This document shows positions 1-7,568 of a stretch of DNA of 64,000 nt, one piece after another. Source of the stretch: Leadbetterella sp040829825. GTDB lineage: Bacteria > Bacteroidota > Bacteroidia > Cytophagales > Spirosomataceae. A program made the position numbers and the translations under genes. How positions within the stretch are numbered: position 1 is the stretch's first letter; every line of letters begins with the position of its first letter. The notes beneath the pieces were generated by a model, which saw only the letters and a program-made list of their open reading frames with translations, searched no databases and had not been told where the DNA came from. The DNA lies in assembly GCF_040829825.1 (NCBI RefSeq), contig NZ_JBFOLH010000021.1, one strand, 5' to 3'.

Positions 1-536
1 GTGCCAGTATAACCATCTGACCAAATACACATATTGCAGCATACCTTATTCTGAAAGCCGATGAATACCTTGAAATGCTCGTCTGATCCTTTGCGATTGT
101 ACAGGTTATCCAAGTTGTAGGCCTTAATACCGCCTATCGTTAGATTGAGCTTATTGCCGTTGATCGTAGAACTGATTGAGGGTATTTCCAACACAAAGGC
201 CATCCGCTCATAATAGATGGTCTTCTCATGCTCTAACAGCTCCTTAGCAGGCTTATCTTTCGCTTCGGGTATTCTGCCTTTGATTGGGTGAGAAACACGA
301 ATAGAAGGCCTTAAAATGGTCTCATGAGGGAATACCTGTCCTGATACCTCCTGAACGCAGTTAATGAAGTCCTGATGCGATATCACAGGCTCATTATCCT
401 TTACAAATACCGGAATGATATGCTCATGTTCCAGCTCAAACAAACTCATAGGGCTGGTATTGGCCACTATGAAAGGCAGCTCTGTTGATGACTGCTCCCC
501 GGTGACGAGGTGACGATCTACTTTAACTAATTCCAT
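1..536 (-). CDS. DUF3871 family protein (3' end beyond window)
   Basis: Partial gene read leftward from ATG 536; an in-frame ATG at 545 is possible, but the family usually begins MEL as seen from 536. The visible part has the segment HIIPVFVKDNEPVISHQDF followed by a VFPHE-type region, which I recognise as typical of DUF3871, a family of unknown function found in Bacteroidota mobile elements. The start overlaps the end of the upstream ATPase gene by 14 nt, so the two are translationally linked. About 178 codons are visible without a stop; the C-terminus lies off the window. Family assignment is from memory of the motif, function unknown. Confidence 0.7.
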   Translation of the reverse strand, partial: MELVKVDRHLVTGEQSSTELPFIVANTSPMSLFELEHEHIIPVFVKDNEPVISHQDFINCVQEVSGQVFPHETILRPSIRVSHPIKGRIPEAKDKPAKELLEHEKTIYYERMAFVLEIPSISSTINGNKLNLTIGGIKAYNLDNLYNRKGSDEHFKVFIGFQNKVCCNMCIWSDGYTG

Positions 537-1362
537 TACTTGCATAATTTGGGGTTAACTGAAGTTTTCTTTTTGTAAAATCAGAGTTAAACTGCTGTTG
601 TACCTCTTTAGAAACACTTTCAAATAAGGAAAGAAGTTCTTGTAGGTTATTGCAGCTCTTAATCAGGGTCTCATAGTCTCTAACTACGATTTCACCTGTC
701 TGACACCAGTTCAGAATCTCTTTGCCGGTATCTTCTGTGATCTGAAAAGGTAACCTACCTGAGAACAGACCTGTGCGATCTTTGGTGGTGATGGCATTAT
801 GCTTGATATCCAGCTCAAACATCAAGGTAAGTTCATAATCCGTTCCATCCCTCTGAATAGCTTTCATCCCTACCTTTTCAGGAGCCAGCTTACCTTTCTC
901 ATTTTCTGTCAGCACATAATCCTGCTTAGACCGGAGTGTACAGATGATATGGATATCAGCATGCAGGATTGCCTGAATGAATTTCTGATGCCTTGGTGTA
1001 AACCTTGCCCAGTTGGTATAAGAGTTACCGGTAAGCTGTGAATGAGCATCAAGGATATACTCCCACTCCATTGAAATGCTGTCAATGATTATAGCCTGCA
1101 TACCATGCCTTACACACAGGTTAATAGCTTCGATATACCTTTCCGGGCTGTAAGGAGGTTTAAGATCAAGGATGTTAAAGTCTCCCAGGTGTGAATATAG
1201 ACTGGAAGATTTATTCTCCGTATCAATTACCACGATCTTTGACCAGTCATTGGTCAGGCCATAAGCCAAAAGTAAGGCACTGTAACTTTTGCCACTGCCG
1301 CTCGGCCCCTGCAAGCCAATCTTAATCTTGGCCTGCTCTCGTTTTGCGAGTTCGATTTTCAT
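523..1362 (-). CDS. P-loop ATPase, AAA_24 / Sak4-like
   Basis: 279 aa. Walker A is GPSGSGKS (residues 19-26) and a Walker B-like strand IIIDS ends at D94, giving the RecA-fold AAA_24 layout seen in phage Sak4-type proteins, which are single-strand annealing/recombination ATPases usually paired with an SSB. It probably acts in recombination or replication of the element. It overlaps the DUF3871 gene by 14 nt, forming an operon. A terminator-like hairpin lies only 22 nt upstream of its start, so either its promoter overlaps that hairpin or expression depends on read-through. Alternative: a generic NTP-binding partitioning or regulatory protein. Confidence 0.7.
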   Translation of the reverse strand: MKIELAKREQAKIKIGLQGPSGSGKSYSALLLAYGLTNDWSKIVVIDTENKSSSLYSHLGDFNILDLKPPYSPERYIEAINLCVRHGMQAIIIDSISMEWEYILDAHSQLTGNSYTNWARFTPRHQKFIQAILHADIHIICTLRSKQDYVLTENEKGKLAPEKVGMKAIQRDGTDYELTLMFELDIKHNAITTKDRTGLFSGRLPFQITEDTGKEILNWCQTGEIVVRDYETLIKSCNNLQELLSLFESVSKEVQQQFNSDFTKRKLQLTPNYASNGIS

Positions 1363-1383
1363 AAACGTTTGATTTAAGTGAAT

Positions 1384-1415
1384 AAAAAAAGAGCAAACCC
1401 GGGTGAGTTTGCTCT
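1384..1415 (-). terminator. Rho-independent terminator/attenuator
   Basis: On the minus strand a 9-bp perfect stem (1390-1398 with 1407-1415, AGAGCAAAC and its complement) is followed directly by seven T residues. It ends the three-gene HEPN operon above it. Because the next start codon is 22 nt further on, it may also act as an attenuator for the ATPase-DUF3871 pair. Confidence 0.75.
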
Positions 1416-1488
1416 GAAAGATTTTAAATGAACTATATCCTATACGTTGAGATATTTTTTGACAATTTTCACAAAAAGACTCTCCAAT

Positions 1489-2274
1489 TTATTTCTTTTC
1501 TACAAAATAGTCAGGGACCATAGTATTTACGAAAGTATAAACACTATCTGAACAAGTTATATGCTTAAAGTCCATCAATCGCTTGAAAAGGAGTTGATAG
1601 TATGTAATATTTGGTGCAATGCTTTTCTTTAAGTGGATTAAATCATTTCTTAAGTCTATTACTAAACAAATGTTATCATAATCCTTTGGATTAGTTTGTT
1701 GAAAGTCCACTCCTATTATATAGGGTAATACTCGTCTAAGCTTTGTATTAATATCTAACCATTCTATTTCGTCTTTATTCTTCTTAATTCCATTAATTTC
1801 AATTTCCAGAGAGTCTGGTAAAAGTTGATTAATAAAACCTTCTATTGTTGTGCTTAATAGAATCACTCCTTCGGAAGTTTCCTGAAAATATTCTATAAAA
1901 TTGTCGTAATGATAGTCAGTGTCAAAATGCTGTTCCTCTGTAAAGAATTTATTTTTTAAAGCGTATGATTGCTGGAGATGACGGTTTGCAGAATTGTAAT
2001 AAATACAAATAGGATTAGGCTCTGGAAATGTAAAGATTTTACTTTTACTACTTGAGCTTTTTATCTGTGTATTTACATAAGTATTATCCCCTATATTACT
2101 ACCAATAATTGCACCTTGTGATTTGCTTATAATCTCATATATTTGGGTGAAAAGTTTATTAGTTTGTTCCTCATCTAGATCTGTCAAATCATACTTTTTC
2201 TCAGATGATACGTTCAAGTTTAGGCTGTCAAAATTGGTTAATGGCTTTAGTTCGACTTGTTTAAGTTGTTTCAT
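1489..2274 (-). CDS. HEPN-domain-like protein, putative RNase
   Basis: 261 aa, no signal peptide or membrane segment. The C-terminal half shows a helix of the type STTIEGFINQLL (about 141-152) followed by LRNDLIHLKKS, in which R209 and H214 form the R-x4-H motif (RNxxxH variant) that defines HEPN RNase domains. The N-terminal 130 residues are not recognised. It is the last gene of a three-gene unit (4479 down to 1489) ended by the hairpin at 1384-1415. HEPN proteins often serve in abortive infection, toxin-antitoxin and CRISPR-linked RNA cleavage; that role here is inference. It could also be a non-catalytic DUF4145-like HEPN. Confidence 0.55.
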   Translation of the reverse strand: MKQLKQVELKPLTNFDSLNLNVSSEKKYDLTDLDEEQTNKLFTQIYEIISKSQGAIIGSNIGDNTYVNTQIKSSSSKSKIFTFPEPNPICIYYNSANRHLQQSYALKNKFFTEEQHFDTDYHYDNFIEYFQETSEGVILLSTTIEGFINQLLPDSLEIEINGIKKNKDEIEWLDINTKLRRVLPYIIGVDFQQTNPKDYDNICLVIDLRNDLIHLKKSIAPNITYYQLLFKRLMDFKHITCSDSVYTFVNTMVPDYFVEKK

Positions 2275-2328
2275 ATATTGTTTGTATTATATTGAGCTAA
2301 AAATTTGAATTAGATTTGACCCGTAAAA

Positions 2329-3837
2329 CTATATTTTCTCATTATCCTCAATTGGAATAAAGTTTATCGGAACTGCTGGTATACTTGGGTCATGGTTTAT
2401 CTTTTTCCTTTCTTCATCGTAAATCAAGAAAGACAAATACAATATAGCTGATCTACTTAGTTTTAAAAGCCGAAATGTCTTATCGTAAAACAGTCCTCGA
2501 TCAATCTCAAAGGTTTCAGTTTTTTCACTCCAACCATCCTCAAAAGATTCAACAATTTTAAAGGACTTATGTTCTATAAAGTTTCTAATTGATGCAATTT
2601 CTTTTGCGTCAGGCTCAATTGATGAGTCAAATTCTTTTTCAAATAAATCTTTACTTAACCAAAAAAGTCCACGAATAGCCCAATTTTTAGTTATTAAAAA
2701 CTGATTATTTAACCCTCTGTTTTTATCTAAATTAGTATACCACACTGTTCTAAAACTCACTCTGTATTCATCTAATTTAAGATTTAAATATCTGTTTAAA
2801 AAGTATGCTATTTTATCAAACACTGAATAACATACTCTGAAAACCATCTTTATCTTTTCTAAAGTAAATGAATAAACTGAATAATCTAAAGTATCCATTA
2901 ATACTACATTTTTATCAGCAAAATGAGGATGGTAATTTTGAAGAGCCTCATAAAACAGAAATCTTGCACTGGTATATTCCTGTTTTAATTGATTAAACAT
3001 GCTTTGAAAAAATAGCTTTTCATTTGGGTTCCATATCAATGTCGGAATGAATAAGGAATCTTCCGCGATAACACTTTCTGTAAGAATATCATTTAAGGGA
3101 TTTATAAACAGCTTATTAATTGCGCACCATTCCTTATACTCCTTCTCATTCTTCTTAATACCTCGATAGAAATTATTATAGCTTCTAAAATCGTTTAAGT
3201 CATCAACAGAAAAAGCATTTTCGATCTGTTGTATCATTTCACCGAAAGCATACTTTGCTTCATTGTATACCTGTTTTGATAACATTGCATTCATGAGATC
3301 TTTTCTTGCATATTTCATGAACATAAATTGTTGTATTGGATCAAAGATTACCCTAGCATAATAATACAAGCCAAAGCCTCGGTTGCCAATTGCCATACCA
3401 AAATCGTTGTTTATTTCTAAACATTGATTAAAATACTCTTGTGCTTCGGAAAATCTACCAATATGACTAAAGAGATTTCCAAGATTAGTTAATATTTGAC
3501 ACTTATTAAAATCGTCGTCAGTCTCTGCCATCAAATTGTTGGCAATCCTCAAATGTATAATCTGCTTTTCCAACTCTACCGTTTCTAAAGGAAACTCTTC
3601 GTTAGGGAATTTTATCCGTTGGATATATGACCACGCATTACTAATATTATAATTCAAGAGGCCCCTTTCTCTGTCACTAAAGTTTTCACTCTCTATGAAT
3701 GTTAACGATACTTCAATACTTTTTTCAAGCTGCGAAAGATCATTTCCCTCTCCGGCATTTTCAATTAATTCTCCTAAAATACCAATAATTTCAAGAGGGA
3801 CTTTCCCCTCAAAATCAATTATATTCATTGTTCGCAA
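2329..3837 (-). CDS. TPR protein with C-terminal LA2681-type HEPN domain
   Basis: 502 aa. TPR-like helices lie around residues 112-160 (LTNLGNLFSHIGRFSEAQ). A helical region at 315-400 precedes SIRNFIEHKSF, where R418 and H423 form R-x4-H, the HEPN catalytic signature. TPR followed by such a domain matches the LA2681-like HEPN family described in comparative studies of HEPN proteins as linked to genome conflicts. It lies 54 nt upstream of a second HEPN-like gene and 84 nt downstream of a membrane protein gene, all in the same direction. I infer a sensor (TPR) plus RNase effector in a defence or toxin module; no experimental function is known to me. Confidence 0.65.
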   Translation of the reverse strand: MRTMNIIDFEGKVPLEIIGILGELIENAGEGNDLSQLEKSIEVSLTFIESENFSDRERGLLNYNISNAWSYIQRIKFPNEEFPLETVELEKQIIHLRIANNLMAETDDDFNKCQILTNLGNLFSHIGRFSEAQEYFNQCLEINNDFGMAIGNRGFGLYYYARVIFDPIQQFMFMKYARKDLMNAMLSKQVYNEAKYAFGEMIQQIENAFSVDDLNDFRSYNNFYRGIKKNEKEYKEWCAINKLFINPLNDILTESVIAEDSLFIPTLIWNPNEKLFFQSMFNQLKQEYTSARFLFYEALQNYHPHFADKNVVLMDTLDYSVYSFTLEKIKMVFRVCYSVFDKIAYFLNRYLNLKLDEYRVSFRTVWYTNLDKNRGLNNQFLITKNWAIRGLFWLSKDLFEKEFDSSIEPDAKEIASIRNFIEHKSFKIVESFEDGWSEKTETFEIDRGLFYDKTFRLLKLSRSAILYLSFLIYDEERKKINHDPSIPAVPINFIPIEDNEKI

Positions 3838-3921
3838 AATGTTAATGGTTGAAAAAAATAATCAGGTTATTAGAAGAGGTAGTATTGGGGAGTATATAAT
3901 AAACAATGGATTTAACTTCCA

Positions 3922-4479
3922 CTATTTCTTTAACCAGTATAACTTGTCTTCGTATGTATAGTTTGACCTAATGAATGACTTTACATCAAAGGCATTTCCA
4001 AAGTCTTTCATTAATTGGCTTTCAATACTCTTCCTGTATTCACGAATTTTTTCATGGTTTTGTATACCCAAGCTTATCAAAGATAAATCTCGTTCCTCTT
4101 GACTCTTACCTTTTATATTGTGCGATATTTCATTTAAGAGGAAAATATTTAATTCAAGTAAAATGTCAGATAGTTTTTTACTAAGCCAAAAGGAGACGTT
4201 AACAGATGTTCCAACAAGTATTACAATTGAATTAAAATGATCTTCACCTGTGGCACAAATTCTATTACATAAAGCACCATTATCTAGTTTTACTTGTATA
4301 CTTAATTCATTAGATAAGTTCAGAATCTCCTCTTGAGCATAAATCCTGCGTTCAATTATCTTTTTGTAATATTCCTGTTTGTAGTTTAAACTTTGAATTC
4401 TAAGACTAACTAATCCCGTTAAAATTGCGGATAAAACTGAACTTGATATTACAAGGGTTATTGCTTCTGTTACAGTCAT
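3922..4479 (-). CDS. Small membrane-anchored protein, unknown function
   Basis: 185 aa. One hydrophobic segment near the N-terminus (about residues 6-26, ITLVISSSVLSAILTGLVSL) is followed by a long charged helix (KQEYYKKIIERRIYAQEEIL) and a soluble C-terminal part ending in LYWLKK. This looks like a single-pass inner-membrane anchor with a cytoplasmic coiled domain. It is the first gene of the three-gene unit with two HEPN proteins, with a candidate promoter at 4580-4587. In many phage-defence operons a membrane protein accompanies a nuclease; whether that applies here is inference. No family is recognised. Confidence 0.6.
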   Translation of the reverse strand: MTVTEAITLVISSSVLSAILTGLVSLRIQSLNYKQEYYKKIIERRIYAQEEILNLSNELSIQVKLDNGALCNRICATGEDHFNSIVILVGTSVNVSFWLSKKLSDILLELNIFLLNEISHNIKGKSQEERDLSLISLGIQNHEKIREYRKSIESQLMKDFGNAFDVKSFIRSNYTYEDKLYWLKK

Positions 4480-4579
4480 AATTTTGAGATTGACTTATAT
4501 TTATTTTTACATTTTCCGTAATTAATTTATTCTGACCTCTTCCCGAAAACTGTCTTTATTTGCCATTACTGCTAATCTT

Positions 4580-4587
4580 CAAATATA
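4580..4587 (-). promoter_or_regulatory. Candidate promoter -7 element of HEPN module
   Basis: Minus-strand TATATTTG fits the Bacteroidota TANNTTTG consensus. It would place the transcript start near 4573 and a leader of about 95 nt before the membrane-protein gene. The match is short, in an AT-rich background. Confidence 0.4.
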
Positions 4588-4676
4588 CGAAATTTCATAT
4601 ATAAAGCTACTTTCATGCTGCTTTTCAGTTTCTTACAAATTATTTTCATATCTCTCCCAGAGAAAGAAGAAAAGTG

Positions 4677-4796
4677 AGCCAACCAAAACAACTACCCCTT
4701 ATATACATATTGTTTTGGTTATCTCTATAGATATAGATTTATAAGTAAACCTAACCAAATAAATACATATATATAGGAGAGATTTTGGTTGGCTGG
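4677..4796. repeat. ~120-bp palindromic repeat, copy 1
   Basis: The unit begins AGCCAACCAAAA and ends TTTTGGTTGGCT, so its ends are inverted. Inside are two more copies of the core in alternating orientation (TTTTGGTT near 4713, CTAACCAAA near 4751) and AT-rich tracts (TATACATATTG, ATACATATATATA). A clearly homologous copy is at 10562-10688. This copy starts immediately after the stop codon of the 113-aa gene (4803) and separates it from the HEPN cargo module. The rest of 4480-4802 is AT-rich leader sequence of that module with no gene. Confidence 0.85.
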
Positions 4797-4802
4797 GTTA
4801 GA

Positions 4803-5144
4803 TCAGGCATCAAGAGCCTCACCAACTATTTTCCTTTCTCCGGATTCAATAGGAACAAATGTATTCCTGAAATTGATCATCACTTCTTCACCAGTATCCT
4901 CATTAACATAAGAATAAGGCTCACACTCTTGTTTAATGATTGTACCAGGCATCTGTTTACCTATCATCATCTTACAAGTAGCTTCATCAAAGGTAGTACT
5001 CATCCAACATCTCTTTAAGGTAGCATAATGCCTGCCGGTAGTTTCTGAAACGTTAAACTCAATTTCATCTGATTGAAGCTGAATAGCAAAATACTCTCTT
5101 CCTTCCAAGGATTTTCTCTTTTGGAATGCAATTACGTTTACCAT
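4803..5144 (-). CDS. 113-aa element backbone protein, possibly SSB-like
   Basis: Small soluble protein rich in predicted beta strands: MVNVIAFQKRKSLEGREYF..., a central cysteine-bearing part (RCWMSTTFDEATCKMM) and a strand-turn-strand NEDTGEEVMINFRNTFVP. I do not recognise the family. It lies on the same strand as the Sak4-like ATPase and, without the HEPN cargo, would be directly upstream of it; Sak4 proteins commonly pair with single-strand binding proteins, and the compact beta-rich pattern would suit an OB fold. That is inference only. Its 5' side (5145-5357) holds nested inverted repeats. Confidence 0.6.
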   Translation of the reverse strand: MVNVIAFQKRKSLEGREYFAIQLQSDEIEFNVSETTGRHYATLKRCWMSTTFDEATCKMMIGKQMPGTIIKQECEPYSYVNEDTGEEVMINFRNTFVPIESGERKIVGEALDA

Positions 5145-5176
5145 CGTTTTAAAAGGTTTTAGTTAATAAATAATTA

Positions 5177-5317
5177 CCGAGAGACAGACTTAATGCTATA
5201 GTTTAAACTTGAGATATTTAGAAATTAGTTAGGCAACTAATCCTAAAAAGTATCTAAATTTAGGCTGATACTTTCTTACTCTCATTTAAACCATAGGGGG
5301 ATAAGGCCATATCTCGG
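5177..5317. other. Nested inverted repeats (possible origin, operator or RNA)
   Basis: Concentric inverted repeats centre near 5235-5247: CCGAGA 5177-5182 with TCTCGG 5312-5317; TATAGTTTAAA...GAG 5197-5212 with CTCATTTAAACCATA 5281-5295; AGATA and TTAG arms around a perfect ATTAGTT-AGGC-AACTAAT hairpin at 5224-5241; AGTATC 5249-5254 with GATACT 5267-5272; and the palindrome CTAAATTTAG at 5254-5263. G-runs follow at 5296-5351. It fills the gene-free stretch 5145-5479 upstream of the minus-strand 113-aa gene. It may be an operator, a replication or transfer origin, or a structured leader RNA. Confidence 0.55.
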
Positions 5318-5431
5318 AATCGTAGGGGTCTAACTACAACCTAGGGCCGGGGGTATGTGGATAAAATCGAAAATTGTATGGATAACTTCTTACAGGATAT
5401 TAGTAAAAATTGCATTGCGTACATTCTGTAC

Positions 5432-5488
5432 AATATTATTATCGTATTTCTCAATAGTCTATTAAATCAAAAGCGAAGACTACAACTT
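5432..5488. repeat. Direct repeat copy A, 3' flank of lipoprotein gene
   Basis: This ~56-bp stretch (ATATTATTATCGTATTTCTC... to ...CTACAACTTT) recurs with about seven or eight differences at 5999-6054. Each copy lies across the 3' end of a lipocalin-like lipoprotein gene, showing that the genes were duplicated together with their downstream flank. Confidence 0.8.
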
Positions 5489-5911
5489 TATATAGAGCCA
5501 TTCATGGACAGCGCCAAATTTAGTTATATATTTAATTTTCAATTCTTTAGAGTTTAGAATTATGACTTTATAATTCAACTCTGAAGTTACCTCTCCCCAC
5601 CTTAACTGGCTATCTTCAAAGAGAAACTTTAATTCCATAGTTGATTCCGTATACTGATACTTAAATTTCGTAATTAATGAATCGCCTTCTTTTGAAAAGC
5701 CATCTCTATCAGAAGTAAAATGCAGTGTTCCCACTTCATCATTCGGATTAAATTCTTCATATACTAATACATTGTTCCCAACACTGGTTACACTATTATG
5801 GTACATTGCTAAGCCCCATTTACCTAATAATTTATTAGTTTCTACATTATCCTTTTTGCAAGAACTAAAGCAGAATAAACATATCCCAATAAAAGTATAA
5901 TAGTACTTCAT
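5480..5911 (-). CDS. Lipocalin-like lipoprotein
   Basis: 143 aa. A short signal peptide ends in a lipobox with lipidated C18 (CFSSC), followed by KKDN, then NKLLGKWGLAMY, the N-terminal GxW strand of lipocalin-like beta barrels. The remainder alternates short strands, with ELNYKVIILNSKELKIKY matching the same part of the two following genes. It is the last of three related genes (7517 to 5480) on the minus strand and probably arose by tandem duplication. Expected location is the outer membrane or periplasm. Ligand and role are unknown. Confidence 0.7.
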   Translation of the reverse strand: MKYYYTFIGICLFCFSSCKKDNVETNKLLGKWGLAMYHNSVTSVGNNVLVYEEFNPNDEVGTLHFTSDRDGFSKEGDSLITKFKYQYTESTMELKFLFEDSQLRWGEVTSELNYKVIILNSKELKIKYITKFGAVHEWLYIKL

Positions 5912-5998
5912 TAAAAAATTTGGTTTGAAAATTGTCGTCAGAAAGCGTGTTTAACGCATATTAAAACGTAGCTGAAAAATGAGACCTGGACTGTAAAA

Positions 5999-6054
5999 TA
6001 TTATTATCCTATCTCTCAATGGTCTGTTAAATCAAAAGCAAGAACTACATCTTT
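5999..6054. repeat. Direct repeat copy B, 3' flank of lipoprotein gene
   Basis: Near-copy of 5432-5488, spanning the stop of the two-domain lipoprotein gene at 6045. The shared GTTAAATCAAAAGC segment is the clearest block. Confidence 0.8.
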
Positions 6055-6938
6055 CTAAGGGTATATTCTATAAAATAATCATATTGCTGCCCGGTGCTGC
6101 CATCACCAGTTCTTAATATAAGCTCTTTAGAAGTCGAGGAAACAACCTTAAAATCTTGAGTAATAGAACCAAAGCCTCTTGGATCTTTAAAACTTAAACT
6201 TAATAGCTTTGTTGATTCTATATAATTTGTTGATGCTGTATAAAAATAATATGTAAACTTATGAGGTACCCCATAGCCCAAAATATAGCCCAACGATTCC
6301 CCCTGAATAGAGTTTTTGCATTTATAAAAGCCCTCACTATGAGAAGTAAAATTATAAGTAACCAACTCATCAGCAGGATCAAATTCACCAGACGTCCATG
6401 GAAAATTTGATTCAACTTTGTAAAGGCTCCATTTTCCTAATAATTCATTATTTCTTAATACTTCATTAGTTGCTAAGTCATCTTGTTTTCTAAGCGTATG
6501 TGTATATTGAGTAGAAACACCATCAATTGAATCCATGCCGGTTAATATAAGTTCTTTAGAAGTCAAGGATATAATCTCCCAAAGGACTATATAATCACCA
6601 TAGACTCCCTTTGAAGTTTCCATGTCTTTATAGGTTAACTTTAATTGCTTTGTTGATTCTTCAAAAAAATATTCAAATTTTACTATTCCTTCTTCGTCCG
6701 ATCGGCCTTTCAAAAAGCCTTCTTTATCCGAAGTAAAATTATAAATCGCAATCTCATCAGCAGGATCAAATTCGTAAACAGCATACTTTCCTTCCGCACT
6801 TACTTTTGTTTTGTAAATACTCCATTTTCCTAATAATTTATTAGTTCCTACGTCATCTTTTTGGCAGGAACTAAGAAAGAAGAAGCATATCCCAAATAAA
6901 ATATAATGGTGAAAGTATTTCAATTTTAAAATATTCAT
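6045..6938 (-). CDS. Two-domain lipocalin-like lipoprotein
   Basis: 297 aa with a lipoprotein signal, lipid cysteine C25 (FLSSCQK). Two tandem homologous domains follow: NKLLGKWSIYK (about 33-43) with FDPADEIAIYNFTS and SLTSKELIL, and NELLGKWSLYK (about 163) with FDPADELVTYNFTS and SSTSKELIL. Each resembles the single-domain protein at 5480-5911, so a domain duplication plus a gene duplication have occurred. It lies 75 nt downstream of another family member. Probably periplasmic or outer-membrane attached; function unknown. Confidence 0.7.
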   Translation of the reverse strand: MNILKLKYFHHYILFGICFFFLSSCQKDDVGTNKLLGKWSIYKTKVSAEGKYAVYEFDPADEIAIYNFTSDKEGFLKGRSDEEGIVKFEYFFEESTKQLKLTYKDMETSKGVYGDYIVLWEIISLTSKELILTGMDSIDGVSTQYTHTLRKQDDLATNEVLRNNELLGKWSLYKVESNFPWTSGEFDPADELVTYNFTSHSEGFYKCKNSIQGESLGYILGYGVPHKFTYYFYTASTNYIESTKLLSLSFKDPRGFGSITQDFKVVSSTSKELILRTGDGSTGQQYDYFIEYTLRKM

Positions 6939-7013
6939 AATAGATCTGTATTGTCTTCTAAAAAGGGTTATTGAAGGTTACTTTTAACAAATAAGATTCT
7001 GTAAATTAGCCAT

Positions 7014-7517
7014 TTATAGTTTAACAAGCGTTTTCTCCGAAACCCGATTTGCATTTGCATAATCCGAGTAATAGCTCGTTTTGAGCTTCATCTGCTTGGA
7101 ATTTAGTGAGATTACTTCGTAAACATAACTGAGGTTATACTTATCAATAATGGTTATTTTTTTTGTAGATTCTGTATAAGTGTATTTACATGTAAGAACT
7201 TGGCTTCTTAATTTATATAAGACTTCATCTTTAGAAGTGAAATGGAGGCTCATAGATTCATCAGACGGATTATACTTGTCTTCTCCTTCATACTTCTTGA
7301 CGCCTCCACTTTCTTCATAATAATAATCAGTCGATAACGACCACTTCCCTATAAACTTCTTTGGGGTTATGTCTTTGTTGTCACATGATGCTAAAAATAT
7401 TAAGAAGGGGAAAAGGTAAAAACCTTTTAGAGAACTCTTAACGGTATATAGTCTAAAAAGCAATTGGGTAATGCTCGTCAAAATTGTTGAGTTATGCACC
7501 CGGTATTTTTTATCCAT
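7014..7517 (-). CDS. Lipocalin-like lipoprotein, third paralogue
   Basis: 167 aa. The hydrophobic stretch GFYLFPFLIFLASC gives a lipobox with C45, followed by DNKDITPKKFIGKWSL and NPSDESMSLHFTS, the same strand pattern as the other two lipoproteins. The 44-residue region before the cysteine is long for a lipoprotein signal, so the true start is probably internal; only TTG/GTG-type codons are available there and I kept the ATG. It stands first in the lipoprotein cluster on the minus strand. No enzyme motif is seen. Confidence 0.6.
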   Translation of the reverse strand: MDKKYRVHNSTILTSITQLLFRLYTVKSSLKGFYLFPFLIFLASCDNKDITPKKFIGKWSLSTDYYYEESGGVKKYEGEDKYNPSDESMSLHFTSKDEVLYKLRSQVLTCKYTYTESTKKITIIDKYNLSYVYEVISLNSKQMKLKTSYYSDYANANRVSEKTLVKL

Positions 7518-7568
7518 GTCTTTTTGTCTTAGATAATTGGTAGAACCCCATGTTTTAAACTAAAATTG

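Noticed and set aside
5296..5351. G-quadruplex from four G-runs
   Set aside because: Two of the loops are far longer than usual for a stable quadruplex.
5357..5557. 66-aa open frame on the plus strand
   Set aside because: It overlaps the 3' end of a lipoprotein gene, lies in AT-rich DNA and has no recognisable feature.
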